Shown one piece after another: positions 32,100 through 44,436 of a stretch of DNA of 64,000 bases (position 1 is its first letter; the number at the start of each line of letters is the position of its first letter). The notes beneath the pieces are model-generated. The model was not told the DNA's origin. It worked only from the letters and a program-made list of their open reading frames with translations, and searched no databases. The stretch spans positions 2,233,501 through 2,297,500 of the forward strand of contig CATNEN010000038.1 in the NCBI GenBank assembly GCA_950097015.1. Reading direction: 5' to 3'. This DNA comes from Macrostomum hystrix (lineage: Eukaryota; Platyhelminthes; Macrostomidae). The translations under genes were made by a program, and so were the position numbers.

Positions 32100-35000
32100 A
32101 TGCAGGGTTTCAACAACGCAGCGATGTGGCACCCGCCAGCTGCGCCTTCGCAGGAGCCGCCAACCAGCCGGCTGCGATCGGCCCGCCCGCAGCGCTGCCA
32201 CCCCGGCCTCTTGACCTGGCGCCGGGCGCAGACGCCATTCTGCGCCGACGATCGGGCGCTGAAGGCCTACAGGCACAGCCAGAACCCGCGCAAGCCGGCG
32301 CCCCCGCCGACGCCAGCTCCGCCACCGCTGCGCCGGCCGGGCACGGCTGCGCCGATGATGGAACAGCGACGACAGGCGAGTGCAGTGGTCAAGGGGTTTG
32401 TAGTAGCAGATGCTTGAAGCCTACTTGAGGGAATATTGAGGAATTTATCTCCGTATTCCCCCTGGATACGTGCCACCGGGCTAGCGACTGTGATTCAAAT
32501 TTAAATTCACGCCATGTAGCTGTCAGTAAAACAAAGCAGTGAATTAGTATCGATCAATAGGCCTTTTAGTTTTATAGAAAAACACTGAAAATATTGCTTT
32601 GCCTTCTCATTGTTTCATAATTCCTGTTGCTGCCTAGATTCATCGAAGGGGTGAAGACAGATGTCCTAAAACATTTCTTCCACCGAAAGCAATTATTGCT
32701 ATAACTATTAGAGCCACTGCAAAGCTATTTCTAACTAGACTATTTCCAAACTTGGAATGCAATACTTTTTCACACCCATGTGTACTACTAATGACTGACT
32801 GCCGTCTGTGATGGCTGAGTTTACCTGTTAGCACTCGCGAGATTTTTTACCAGAATTGCAGACCCATATCCTTCTAGGTAGGCCATAACAATAGATGTAC
32901 AATATAGATTAACTCTCACTGCTAGACATGGACTCTCACTGTTAGAAATGGACTCTCATTGTTAGACATGGACTCTCATTTTTTAACGTGGACTCTCATT
33001 GTTTAACGTGGACTCTCATTGTTAAACATGGACTCTCATTGTTAGACATGGACTCTCATTGTTAGACATGGACTCTCATTGTTAGACATGGACTCTCATT
33101 GTTAAACTGGACTCTCATTGTTAAACGTGGATTCTCATTGTTAAACGTGGACTCTTATTGTTAAATGTGGACTCTCATTGTTAAATGTGGACTCTCCCTG
33201 TTAGACCTGGGCACTCACTGTTAGACTTGGACTCATACTGTTAGACTTGGACTCTCACTGCTAGACATGGACTCTCCCTGTTAGACCTGGGCACTCACTA
33301 TTAGACTTGGACTCATACTGCTAGACATGGACTCTCACTGTTAGACGTGAACTCTCACTATTTGACAAAGACTTTAACTGTTGGACAAAGACTGCCTTTT
33401 TAATTTCACTTTCGTTGGGGTTGAAAAACGAAAATTTTTATTTTGTACTCATTCGATTTTTAGAAAAAATTGGGTTTTTTATTTTTGTTTCTACTTAAAG
33501 TAGAACACGCTTACAAAAATATTTTAGTTCCACGGCAGTTACCTCGGTGGAGGAGTGCTTGATACCGACATTATCAACTGGGTTCAGAGCGCGTCTGTGA
33601 ATGGTATTCAAAATATCAATCCATTTATTTTGCGTAGTTCATAATTAGGTGTTGGTAAAATTAGTGTTAAAATTATGTTTTATCTTCAGAGAAGCAGCTG
33701 GCCTACAAGTTGATGCGCTGCCTTGCGTTGGCTTCAACCGACGACGCAACGGAGCCCGCAGGCGATGAAACAAGCTTGCCGAGTTTTCAGCAGTACCAGA
33801 TGCAGCAGCAGCAGCCGCCGCCGCAGATCCTTAGCATCGATCGGCAGCTGGGAACGCAGCCCCTGGCCCGGCCTTACACGCCATTCAGGGACAGTCGCTT
33901 TGCCAATCTGAAGCGGCAGTCAAAGCCGATAAATTGCTTAAATGCCAACTGGTTGAGTCGGCAGACTCAGGCTGCTGAGGAGAGCAGGTGAGCAGAGTCT
34001 GAGCAGGCAAAATACACGAACTTGACTTATCTGTGTACAACCAGATTTTCATATATAGCTGCCCCTATAAACACAATGGATTACTTGCTGGCAAACAAAT
34101 TATTAGCTCATGACTGCATGCAGTCTACATGCATGCCGCATACACAACAGTCTGCAGTGGGGCAGATTAAAAAATGACTTAGATAAACACGAGACCAAGA
34201 TTGACAGGAGTCAGATTTCTTATAAAATATTGCACGGGGCCTAGCAAACCAGTTTGCCTGGAAGGCTTGAGTGCAAATCACATGACCAAATGAGTGACCA
34301 GGCGATGATCAGCCGGGAGTTCCGTCAGCTCGTCAACAGTCCGGCTACGCAGAGCACGGCCTACATTAGGCGAGCTTCAAGGCGGGAGTGAGTCGGTCAT
34401 GCAGGTTGTGTCAGTGAAGCGTCTAAATATAGCAGAGAAACGGTCATTGGGAACTGGCATATAGAAACTGTCATTTCGAACCAGTCATTGAGAAGCAGTA
34501 ATAAAACTTTCAATTGAGAAACCCACTTATTCCGTTGCCACCAGAACGGACCCGCAGGCTCTGTTCGGCACAATGGGCGACCGTGAATTTCGCAGGGCTA
34601 AACAAGAGCAGCTGGCCAGAGCGGCTGCTGCCAAAGGAGACTTTGCCTACCCGGGCGCTGGCTTTCTGGTAAATCGAATCATCAGTGTTCTAGCAGTGAT
34701 ATTTAGGATGGACAGCTGACGCCAGCATCTGGGAAGCTGAGGTGTCAAGAATGAGGATCTGGGAAGCTAAGGTGTCAAGAATGAGGATCTGGGATGCTGA
34801 GGTGTCAAGAATGAGGATCTGGGAAGCTGAGGTGTCAAGAATGAGGATCTGGGAAGCTAAGGTGTCAAGAATGAGGATCTGGGAAGCTGAGGTGTCAAGA
34901 ATGCGAATGCGGGATAGTGAGGTGTCAGGAATGAGGATCTGATATCCAGTAAGGATTTTTTTCTGAAAATAAATATTCAAATAGGAGTACGAGGGTAACA

Positions 35001-36170
35001 GATAAATTTATCAAACCACAAAGCACTGAGCAATGTCTCCTGTGAACTCAGAACGCCCGACCGACTCAACGCTCAACCTTCAGCGTGCACCCGGAGTGGG
35101 TCTCTGAGAAGTACGCGCGGCTGAACACCCAGCAGGACGGCAGGTGAAGTTTTCAACTGAATCGAACCCGACGACAAGAAACTGCCAGCATGGTGGAATC
35201 CGATTCAATAAACTGCTGAGACACTTAATTGCGAAATGGAAATCCTTTCAATTCTCTGTCTGCATGCTGTCTTGACTGCAGATTTTTTACTATAACCTCA
35301 GCTCAACCTCAGATCCACATGGGATCACTGATTCTCAGATCCACATGGGATCACTGATTCTCAGATCCACATGGGATCACTGATTCTCAGATCCACATGG
35401 GATCACTGATCCTCAGATCCACATGGGATCACTGATCCTCAGATCCACATGGGATCAGTGATCCTCAGATCCACTTGGGATCACTGACCCTCAGATCCAC
35501 ATGGGATCACTGACCCTCAGATCCACATGGGATCACTGATCCTCAGATCCACATGGGATCACTGATCCTCAGATCCACATGGGATCACTGATCCTCAGAT
35601 CCACATGGGATCACTGATTCTCAGATCCACATGGGATCACTGATCCTCAGATCCACATGGGATCACTGATCCTCAGATCCACATGGGATCACTGATTCTC
35701 AGATCCACATGGGATCACTGATCCTCAGATCCACATGGGATCACTGATTCTCAGATCCACATGGGATCACTGATTCTCAGATCCACATGGGATCACTGAT
35801 CCTCAGATCCACATGGGATCACTGATCCTCAGATCCACATGGGATCACTGACCCTCAGATCCACATGGGATCACTGATCATCAGATCCACATGGGATAAC
35901 TGACCCTCAGATCCACATTTTGTCTACATTTGAGTACAGAAGCCCCTGGGATTAAGGATAAGCTTAGAAAATTAATTACTAATAATAAGTTAAAATCAAA
36001 ACATATTTTTTTCGATAACCAAAAGTGTCTTGCGAGCAACTCATTGTACTCGACCTGATGCTTAAGATTCAGATTGATTACCAAATATAAAAACATTTGT
36101 TTAATCGTTTCTTTAAAAACTAATTAAGTTAAAAAAACTTTTCCATTTTTTCAGTCAATATTATGTATAA
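32100..36170 (+). CDS. unrecognised 318-residue protein, possibly ciliary
   Basis: Seven exons join in perfect phase: 32100-32375, 33528-33603, 33690-33987, 34313-34387, 34545-34668, 35052-35143 and 36155-36170 (stop TAA). An in-frame TAA two codons before the ATG supports the start. Visible parts are a Pro/Ala-rich first exon; SYLGGGVLDTDIINWVQSAS; a Gln run (QQYQMQQQQPPPQ); LARPYTPFRDSRF; FGTMGDREFRRAKQEQLARA; KGDFAYPGAGF; and STFSVHPEWVSEKYARL near the end. I do not recognise the family. Short basic/aromatic motifs and the X-box-like site upstream would fit a microtubule-associated ciliary protein, which is inference only. The first intron begins GC (CAG/GCGAGT). The last exon adds just five codons behind a strong polypyrimidine tract. 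Confidence 0.65.
32920..33385. repeat. 20-bp minisatellite (GTTAGACATGGACTCTCATT)n in intron 1
   Basis: About twenty-three imperfect units with variants such as GTTAAACGTGG and CTGTTAGACCTGG. Fills part of the first intron of the gene at 32100. Confidence 0.9.
34728..34945. repeat. 30-bp minisatellite in intron 5 of the 32100 gene
   Basis: Seven units of AAGCTGAGGTGTCAAGAATG followed by AGGATCTGGG. It begins about 60 bp after the exon end at 34668 and does not include the splice donor. Confidence 0.9.
35300..35925. repeat. 25-bp minisatellite in last intron of the 32100 gene
   Basis: About twenty-four copies of TCAGATCCACATGGGATCAC followed by TGATC/TGATT, very homogeneous. Each unit contains the near-palindrome GATCCACATGGGATC. 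Confidence 0.95.
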
Positions 36171-36394
36171 AGTAATGCATTTCGTGCAAGAGCAACAATG
36201 TAAGTGTATTCGCTTAACACAAACAGAATTACTAATTACAAACAGAAGCTGGTTAACATGCACAATTTGTTCAATTATATTTCCGAGTTTACAAAAACAT
36301 AAAGAAAATTAGCAAGTTGAAAAAAACTAGAAGAGAGAATTTAGCCTGGGACAAGGACATGTAAAGCATGTTGTCAGCCTACTGGTATTTAGTC
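36171..36394. other. 3' side of the 32100 gene, no other feature
   Basis: AT-rich sequence after the stop codon; no clear AATAAA immediately downstream was noticed. Confidence 0.3.
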
Positions 36395-36645
36395 AGCTAT
36401 TATGATTGGTCCTCCACTGAGCCAGCTATTATGATTGGTCCTCCACTGAGCCAGCTATTATGATTGGTCGTCCACTGAGCCAGCTATTATGATTGGTCCT
36501 CCACTGAGTCAGCTATTATGATTGGTCCCATACTGAGTCAGCTATTATGATTGGTCCCATACTGAGCCAGCTATTATGATTGGTCCTCCACTGAGTCAGC
36601 TATTATGATTGGTCCTCCACTGAGTCAGCTATTATGATTGATATC
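36395..36645. repeat. 30-bp minisatellite (CAGCTATTATGATTGGTCCT..)n
   Basis: Eight units, each with ATTGG (an inverted CCAAT). Intergenic, between the convergent 32100 gene and LDB. Confidence 0.9.
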
Positions 36646-37399
36646 AAGCTTGCTGTTCGTCAATCAACTACGTAAAAATGCGGCAGCCAGAAAATTGATC
36701 AAGAAAAGTTTTGCCGAAAAACGCGCAAAAAGCACAACTTTTAGTAATTAACTTGCAACAAGCGCCCATAGACAGAACACACAAAAACATGTCTGATTTT
36801 GCTGATAATGCTACTTTCAGTACAGTGCTCATAATTCTTTCTGCAAATAACATTAAATAGAGGTGAGATTCTGGCAAGGATTTGGTCAGTTTAAATGATG
36901 TCTACTTACAATTGGACAAACAGAGTGGCATAGGGATGGAACATTGAAGCAAACTATAAAATTTAAAGCTACAAATGGGTTAAACAGCTAAGCACTATTA
37001 AATATGCGTATTTTATTGCACACATTTACAAACAAGCCTTTTGTAAGCCAGTTTACACTACAGCTCGATATGAACATGCAGTAAATTGTAGAGATTCTGG
37101 CTGAGTGCAAAGAGATTGTTGTAAAAGATGTCTTGCATATAGAAGAGCTTTTTTAGTTATACAATTGCTGCTGCGATAAAAGAATGACAGCTCTGCACTG
37201 CTAACAAAAAAGAAGATAATGCACTAAAAAGTTGAACGCAGAATTTTTAACAGCACGCCAACGAACAAACAGGTTTGCGAGAGCAAAAATAGTCTGTCAG
37301 CACTGGGCAACTGACAGCTTGCAATCTGTTCAGGCATGTCTGGTCATTTACACAGTCGACTATTTACAAACAGCATCATGATCAAATCTTTTTAGTCAT

Positions 37400-37690
37400 T
37401 ACCCTGCAATATGATCATTTGAGTCGGTCATTATCCTACACTATGATCATTTGAGTCGGTCATTATCCAACACTATGATCATTTGAGTCGGTCATTATCC
37501 AACACTATGATCATTTGAGTTGGTCATTATCCAACACTATGATCATTTGAGTCGGTCATTATCCAACACTATGATCCTTTGAGTCAGTCATTATCCTACA
37601 CTATGATCATTTGAGTTGGTCATTATCCTACACTATTTTATTTGTAGTCAGTCATTCTCATCAACGAATATAATTTAAGTCGGTCATTAT
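37400..37690. repeat. 32-bp minisatellite (GTCGGTCATTATCCAACACT..)n
   Basis: About eight units containing ATGATCATTTGAGT. Intergenic, just 3' of LDB. An AATAAA on the minus strand (37642-37637) lies within its end, about 155 nt past the LDB stop. Confidence 0.9.
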
Positions 37691-37795
37691 TTCTAACTCT
37701 GATCTTGAAAAGACACGAAACAAAAGGACTAAAAAAAGCAATCAGCTGTTGATAAGCACAAAAGAAGGTACTAAAGAAAAGTTGCCAGAAGATTG

Positions 37796-40216
37796 TTAGC
37801 AGGGTGAAGGGTTACTCAGACCCATCGGGGTGTTGGGCTTACTGCGACATGAAGTCGCGCTGCCGGCTGGTGAAGGAGCGGGTTGCTGCAGCTGCTGCTG
37901 ACTGCTATTTGACACGGGCGGGAGCGGCGGCGGAGGTGGCTGCTGCTGCTGTAGAGGAAGCTGGTGCTGCATCATCATCATTGGAGGTGGTGGCAGCATG
38001 CCCATCTTGCCGGGTCCACCATTGTTATTGTTGTGAATACTATTGTTATTGATGTGATTGAGGCTGTTGCTGTTGTAGTGCATTGTGGCTGACACTGGGT
38101 TGGACCTGCTGGGATCAAACTGGGCATTCTCCAGCCGGGTGATCAGTCGCTCGTCGGCCTCAGCGCCAGCTCCGCAGCCCATCATGGTCGGCTCCGTCAC
38201 CACCATGACGTCGGCCGGGCCTAGCATTGCGCACGAGTTGGCAGCCGCCGCAGCTGCCGCGACAGCAGCAGCCGAAGGACTGGCTCTGGCTGCCTTCTTG
38301 GCCGACTGCTGACCGCCCCCGCCGCTGCTGTTGGACAGGGGGCCGCCGTCTGCCGCCGAGCTGGCCTTGCGCTTCTTGCCTTTGCCCGCGCCTCCTTTAG
38401 CTCCCGCCTTGCCGCCGGCTCCCGCCTTGCCGTTCGCCTTGCCGCTGCCGCCTGCAGCCGCTTCAACGCCTGACGCCACTGATGCTAACGTGGCGCCGCA
38501 GCCGACACCGACGCCGCCATTAGCCGAGGCTGGACCGTTGGGCCCGCCGCCGGTCTCTCTTTGCCACTTCCTGTAGAGCGCATTGTGCAGGCACTGCCTT
38601 GGCGCGTGGCCAAACTGGCGCTGCATGGCCATGAGCTCCTGCATTGGCTGCAGGATGGCTGACAGCCTGGCAAAGTGCACCAGATCGTTGGGCACCCCGG
38701 CTCTGGTCATGTTTTTCGAGGCCATGTCTAGCAGGGCTTTGGATGGACCGTGATGGTGCGGCATGTGATGTGAGTGCGGGTGAGGCAGCGGGGCCTGCAG
38801 CATTAGGCGGGGCACGAGCTCGCGGAAGCCGCGGACCTCCATGCTCCATAGGCGAACCCGCATGTGATCGTCCATGATGAACTCGATGTTCAATGCGATG
38901 TCGGTTAGCACCTAAAACAGAGTGCACAAGATGTGACATGCAGCTGTGGCTACTGATAAGAATCATATTCACAGGGGTTGGCCCTCTATAGGGTGAAAAA
39001 AGCACGAAAGTCCACTAATGCATTATCAAAGCGGCTGCTACCACAAACGTATGTGGCCTCGCCGCTGATACAAGCTCAAGCCCTATTAACTAACTGCACT
39101 ACTAGCAGTACTAGGAGGTTGTAGCGTTAGGGCGTCGGACTTATGAATTTAAGGTTGGGGGTTCGATTCCCGACTCATCTAGAACATTGTGTGTCCCTTA
39201 GCACTTAATTCTGCATTGCTTCAGTTCACCTTACTACGAGTATTAAATGGGTAGCTGGGATAATTAATGGTGAGTGTGGCGCTCCCCCCAGTCGATGGAC
39301 TGAATAGCCGTATGCTGCTTTCATATGTGCCGCGCAACAGCTGCGGCTGTGCTGTCGGCTGCACATCTGGCCCAATCGGGGCAGGTGTAATCAATTATTA
39401 TTATTGCTATTATTACTACTAATAGCAATAGAATTGTCTGAATTGTGGAATTACCTTGCACATGACTGGCTGCACTCGGTAATAGCTGGTGACAAGCTCT
39501 CCAGCCTGACAGGACAGGACCAGCAGTGGCGGCACCGGGGGCCCAGGTCTCGGCGGCGGACCAATCAGAGACTCGTGAGGAGCGCGCAACCAAAAATAGG
39601 CCTCGTCGCAGCCTTCAAGCAGGTGGTGAAAGAAGCGGGGTATGAGGACGCGGCCGATGGCGTAGGTCTTTGGCCCCGGCTCGTCAGGCAGTGGGCCGAA
39701 TGACAGAATCATAACGGCGTCGTCCTCGAAGAACTCATTAGCGAAGCTGTGCCACCAGAGGATCGGGGTGTCTCGGGGCCGCTGCGACAGTCGCTTGTTG
39801 ATCTCGTGAACTCGGAGATCGGCGGTAGGAGGCGGAGGCGGCGGCGGCGGGGGCGGTGGAGGCGCCATCGGGTGGTGATGATGGAGAGAATGCTGTGCAG
39901 GATGCATCTGATGCGGATGATGAAGCTGATGATGAGGCGGCATAGGCGGCATCGGAGGTCCAGGATGATAGCCCGGATGCGGCGGTCTCGGCATGCCATG
40001 AGGCGGAGGCGGCGGTCCCGGATGCTGATGATGATGAGGCGGACCCCCCATCATAGGCATGGGAGGTCCGTAGCGATAAGGGCCTGGACCGGGGCAGCCC
40101 GGCTGTGAATGCGGCGGCATCAGGACGCCCTGAGAGTGATGAGGCAGAGGAGGCGGCAGCTGCGGCTCCGGAGTGTGGATGGAGTGCCCACTGCCGGGCC
40201 GGGAGGACTGGCGAGA
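37796..40216 (-). CDS. LDB1: LIM-domain-binding protein (LDB/CLIM/Chip), 5' incomplete
   Basis: Two exons, 40216-39455 and 38911-37796 (stop), join in phase 0 to give 625 residues. LDB proteins dimerise and bridge LIM-homeodomain and LMO factors with GATA/bHLH partners in the nucleus. The first exon has a long Pro/His-rich leader, then HEINKRLSQR, LWWHSFANEFFEDDAVMILS and YAIGRVLIPRFF of the dimerisation domain. The second has IEFIMDDHMRVRLWSMEVRG, FRELVPR, KNMTRAG and PMQELMAMQRQF, a Lys/Gly/Ala-rich linker with KGKKRKA (nuclear signal), and the LIM-interaction domain DVMVVTEPTMMG..ADERLITRLENAQFD, nearly identical to vertebrate LDB1. The Gly/Ala, Asn and Gln/Pro runs are longer than in vertebrates. 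The N-terminal first exon is not identified. The intron holds a family B SINE. Confidence 0.93.
38970..39085 (-). mobile_element. diverged SINE family A fragment
   Basis: Contains GTGGCCTCGCCGCTGATACA and AGGGGTTGGCCCTCTATAGG in the order expected for a minus-strand family A copy, heavily changed. In the LDB intron. Confidence 0.4.
39118..39420 (+). mobile_element. tRNA-derived SINE, family B
   Basis: Head GTTGTAGCGTTAGGGCGTCG, B-box-like GGGGGTTCGATTCCCGACTC, then a body (TCCCTTAGCACTTAATTCTG; AATGGGTAGCTGGGATAATT) and an ATT-rich tail at about 39390-39420. It shares head and body words with 2870-3170. Confidence 0.65.
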
Positions 40217-43200
40217 CTGCAATGAGGTGTCACGCGTTTATTATAACCTAGTAACTAGCAATAATAAAACATTTATATTGAAACTATAATATATTCGGCA
40301 AATTAGAAGTGGCAATCATCAACCTTTCGAGTCACTACATTACTGCCTTTTTTATTATGCTCTAGACAGAGTAGAATCACATGACAGTTCTGAATCAAAA
40401 ACTATTTTTTTGATATCTGCTGCTATATTAAGGCCTATTCTTTATAATTGAAATGGCTCAGTTACTCGAAAGCTTATCAACATAGTCATATAGCCATTTA
40501 AAAGATATACGCCTGATTTTTAATACAATTTGGAAAATACTTGACTAACACAAATCATTCAATAAGAAAAAGTTTCCAGACTTTCTGATTTGGTAAAAGT
40601 ATTTTAAAACTTATTCCCATGAAAGATAAAGTAGCTAAGCATGAGCCATTGGCATTTTATTTTTAAATGTCATTAGGGAATTGCAAGAAATCAAACAAAG
40701 CACAATGTGACTTGTATCTCAGCTAACCTTTGCAACTCACTCAAACAAATTGATAAATCAGCCAACAAAAATCTGTTTGAATTTAGATTAAGAGAGAGAC
40801 CTATTGTGGCACTTTTTTCTTGCATATGCTTCTATCAACCAAAGCAACCAGCCTACTGTCCAGACCTTGCCATTGCTGATTTCTATTTGTTTGGCCCAAT
40901 GAAGATGCTGATTTGAGGCAAAGTCTTCACCACATGTAATAAGGTTATCAATGTTGTTAAAAATACATTAACTAGATGCCACAGTCCAGAAGGTCGCCTG
41001 TATTTTGGTCTTCAATGGCTGTTGGCATACATTTAACATACATTTAAGAATATAAATCAAGTTGGCATACAAACCAGTTTCAACCTGTTATCTACTTGGC
41101 ATATGCAAGCGCAAGTGAACTTAAGCACTGTTCAATAAAATGAGTAAATCTTGCTTTTAAATGAAATATGTTGAAATTTTTTAGATCCTGATAATTAGGA
41201 ATAATTCTACTTTCAAATGTTTGCTTGCCTTTAAATTAGCATTTGTTATGTTTTAACTTAACTATTCATTTTGTTTTGCATTGGAATATTTTAGGCATAC
41301 ACTGAGCAAAATTTTTGGGAGTTGGCATACAAGGACTAGGCATACAAAGGCAATAATAGAAAAAAATATAAATTTTAGTTCAGTGTATACTGCATGCCAT
41401 GATTGTAACTATGGGCTAGATATAACATTCTATGAGACTGGCTTTTATTAAGCACTACCAAAAGTCCATTGACATCAATAGAAAATATATGGAATGAGCC
41501 AGTCCCAACCTAGGTGGCACTATGCAGAATGTCAACATCAGTAGCAACAAGTAATAAGTTTAAACTTATACATCTTATTTAAAAAACCATGTGACCATGT
41601 ACCCTTTACTCTTGAAGATGTAGTGTATGCCGGATTCCTCCAGCATACACCATGGCTTAGGCCAATTTGGTGTACAGTTTCTGGCATACAAAAACTCTGA
41701 AAAATGTAATGGCATACAGAGTAACAACTGGAAAAGTGCAACTTTAATTGGCATACAGTATTATAAAAGCCTAACAAAATGTAACTTGTAAGATAATGTA
41801 AGACATTTAAATATTTTTATATCCTCTGCTCGCAAATATATATTAGTTTGCTTTGTAATAAAAAACAAATTACTAAAAATGCCAGCAAATAAAATATAAT
41901 GATTATTACACAGCTTGCAGAAGTGAATTTGTTTATTTTGTTTTACCTTTATCATGCAAATTGCTTCGACCAAAACGTATTGATCTACATCATACATTTT
42001 TGTAATTTTTGTCACAGCAACAACAGTGCAAGAAAGTTAATGAAGAAATTCTCAGTTGACTGCTTTTGGCGTACAATTATTTTGTGCTGAAAAACATTGG
42101 CGTACAATGGTGTACATTACATTTTATTTTACTTTCTGCCTCCGGCGTACACATAGCATGATCAAGACTATGGCATGTACATGTACCTATTTGAATTGGC
42201 TATTAGTTTTGTTTAGTATGTGTAACTGCTATGCCACTTTTCTATTTGATGGAGCAGATTTACAAGAGGAAGTAGGTAAAATTTCAGCTCATTTTATCAT
42301 TTGGACATTCTGTCAACCACATAGGCCTATGGCAAACACAGTCCAGAGAAATTTGCAACATCCCTTAATGCCATATTTAAAAAATTAGACAAATAAAAAA
42401 GACTCAAAAAATATGCATATGAATATATGATGTGGCTTTAGCTAGACAACTAGAAGACTTATAAACTCTAGCTTCTGTTAACTATTATCATAATATCATT
42501 CCTATTTTAAACAATTATGTGAAACAAACTGATCCTGATCCTATTATTAAATATACTTCTTGATATCACACCATGTAAATATCCAGAATTAGCTAACTTT
42601 TTCTTTATCACCTATTACCAAAAATGTTTTAGGAGCCTTTTCTTCTTGATTACCCATTATTTTCGTTATCCTGCCTCAAGTCAAAGATAAACTATCTCGG
42701 ATGATGGAATCTGCTAAACTGCGACCTAAAGTGTGTGCTACTAAGTAGGGTCAAATTAGCAGATCTTAGCCAGAATTGAAGTCCCTCAAAAGGGGTTTTG
42801 TTACTTAATTGGACATATATTTATTTTGTAAAGTTAAAATAATTTAACGAATGGGAACTAGGCCTAAACATACTTAAGCACAAAATCACACAAATGGGCG
42901 AAACAGGAACTGTTATGCTTCATAGGTTTCAAATATGTATCAATTGGAAGGCTCTTAGTAGTCCTTAGGCTTTTATGTTAAGAAAGCACGTAAACACACA
43001 CATAAAGCACAATTATGTAAATTTATTTATTAACACATGCATCGAATGAAACAATAAAGTCGAATAAAAATGCAAAAATTGCTCTCAACTGAAAGTCAAA
43101 AACTTTATATTGCGTTTATATTTTACAATTTTAAACAAGCCAAAGCTTTTCTTGTGTTGCGCTACCTAAAATAACTACAACTGAAAGGCTTGAAACCATA

Positions 43201-43290
43201 AACATGAAAGCTTCTATTAAAAAATTGTTTTAATATATAAAACTGCAAAACTATCCGGTTTTAAATTCCTCTAAAATTACTTAATATAGC
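40217..43290. other. long AT-rich non-coding stretch
   Basis: About 3 kb between LDB and the next weak ORF. It holds the mariner relic (40838-41035) and a cluster of about a dozen GGCATACA or GGCGTACA words between 41022 and 42151. The 5' exon and promoter of LDB may be here. No splice-framed exon was found. Confidence 0.4.
40838..41035 (+). pseudogene. Tc1/mariner-type transposase relic
   Basis: The plus strand reads QPAYCPDLAIADFYLFGPMK, then a stop, then GKVFTTCNKVINVVKNTL and GLQWL. This is the 3' part of a mariner transposase around the third catalytic Asp (consensus PPYSPDLAPSDYHLF...G..F....EV..AV...L). Only the C-terminal remnant is seen. Confidence 0.65.
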
Positions 43291-43497
43291 CTAATTTAGA
43301 TCATGCCATAGAAAACTTTGTTTACGCAAAAAAATCATTCTGTTAGCAAATAATGTTCTAATATGTTTCGAAGAAGCGTTGGATTTTTTGCTAGATTTTG
43401 GTCGTCTATGAGCATTAAAAATCAGCATATTGTGGAAAGTTTCTTTCGATTCACCGTCGTTCGACTCGTTACATAACAGCGTGTACAACGGAGCCAT
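43291..43497 (-). CDS. small hypothetical ORF, 68 residues
   Basis: From ATG 43497 the minus strand encodes a basic 68-residue frame starting MAPLYTLLCNESNDGES and rich in Lys/Ser/Arg in the middle. An octamer ATTTGCAT (43533-43526) and a TATATAA (43520-43513) lie just upstream, though the TATA is too close to the ATG for ordinary use. No family recognised. It may be chance. Confidence 0.2.
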   Translation of the reverse strand: MAPLYTLLCNESNDGESKETFHNMLIFNAHRRPKSSKKSNASSKHIRTLFANRMIFLRKQSFLWHDLN

Positions 43498-44023
43498 GGA
43501 CACTTTAATAAGTTATATATTATGCATGCAAATACACATACGGATTTTAGCGGAATAAGATACGTTTCTTTATTATAACTGCGTCTAATTATATATTATA
43601 TCAAGCTAATATACGATCGGTCTTGTTTTTATATAATAATACGATATCAAGCAAATAGTTTTGTTTTATATAAAAACTTTTCGCAAAAAATAAAGAAGTC
43701 GCTTCACTCTAAACGAGTTTTTTATTTTTGCCATATATAGACATATCGGACATCCGTGTTATCAACATGTTTGCTGAACATGTTCAAAGATGTAAATAAA
43801 CTATGTACCTTAACTTGCAGCCTTAATGAAATACTTTATGTTAAAATTTGAAGTATACGAGAATTTAGGCCTCAGATAATATTCTCAAAAGAATGATCTG
43901 ATGAACTTGCTTAAGAGAGCTAAACAGCTTCTGAAAGCTCAATATTATCACATGCTATAGGCCCGAACAAGTAAGTTATTATTATTATATATACTATACT
44001 TTCATCGGCTTCCAAAATTGAGC

Positions 44024-44436
44024 ATGACTATAGCCGCCATTGTCGGGGGCATCCGGATTGCAGCGCTGGTGTTGGTCGCTAGCAGTCAGCAGCAGAGATC
44101 CCCTGTTTCGGTGCCTCGAGCTCTGCATGGAAGGCCGCTGGCAATCACTCAGAGTTTAAAGTGCAGAACTGCAGCACCGCCAAGAAGACCTTCTGTTGCA
44201 CTGCCAACAGAGTCAAAAACCAATTGCCAGTTCAGAAAGCAGTTGCCAGGATACCATTGAGTGCTCCAGAGTCTGAGTTGATCACAGCCTCATCGAAATC
44301 CTCGGCTAGTAAGCGAGTCATGCCTATTCGTCGTTCAGAGCCAGCTGAGGAAAAAATCATTCGAAGTTCGATGAGCGACGAATCCAAGAAGCGGCTGCTG
44401 ATTTTTAGGGCTCTCGGACCTCCAGTGCGCAGCTGA
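44024..44436 (+). CDS. possible exon, two overlapping open frames
   Basis: Frame 1 from ATG 44024 encodes 78 residues with a signal-peptide-like start (MTIAAIVGGIRIAALVLVAS), about 30 bp after a TATATATA (43986-43993). Frame 2 is open from about 44085 (after AG acceptor-like sites) to a stop at 44434 and has a more natural composition (SEFKVQNCSTAKKTFCCTAN, later RRSEPAEEKIIRSSMSDES). Either a small secreted peptide gene or a terminal exon of an unseen gene. No family recognised. Confidence 0.25.
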
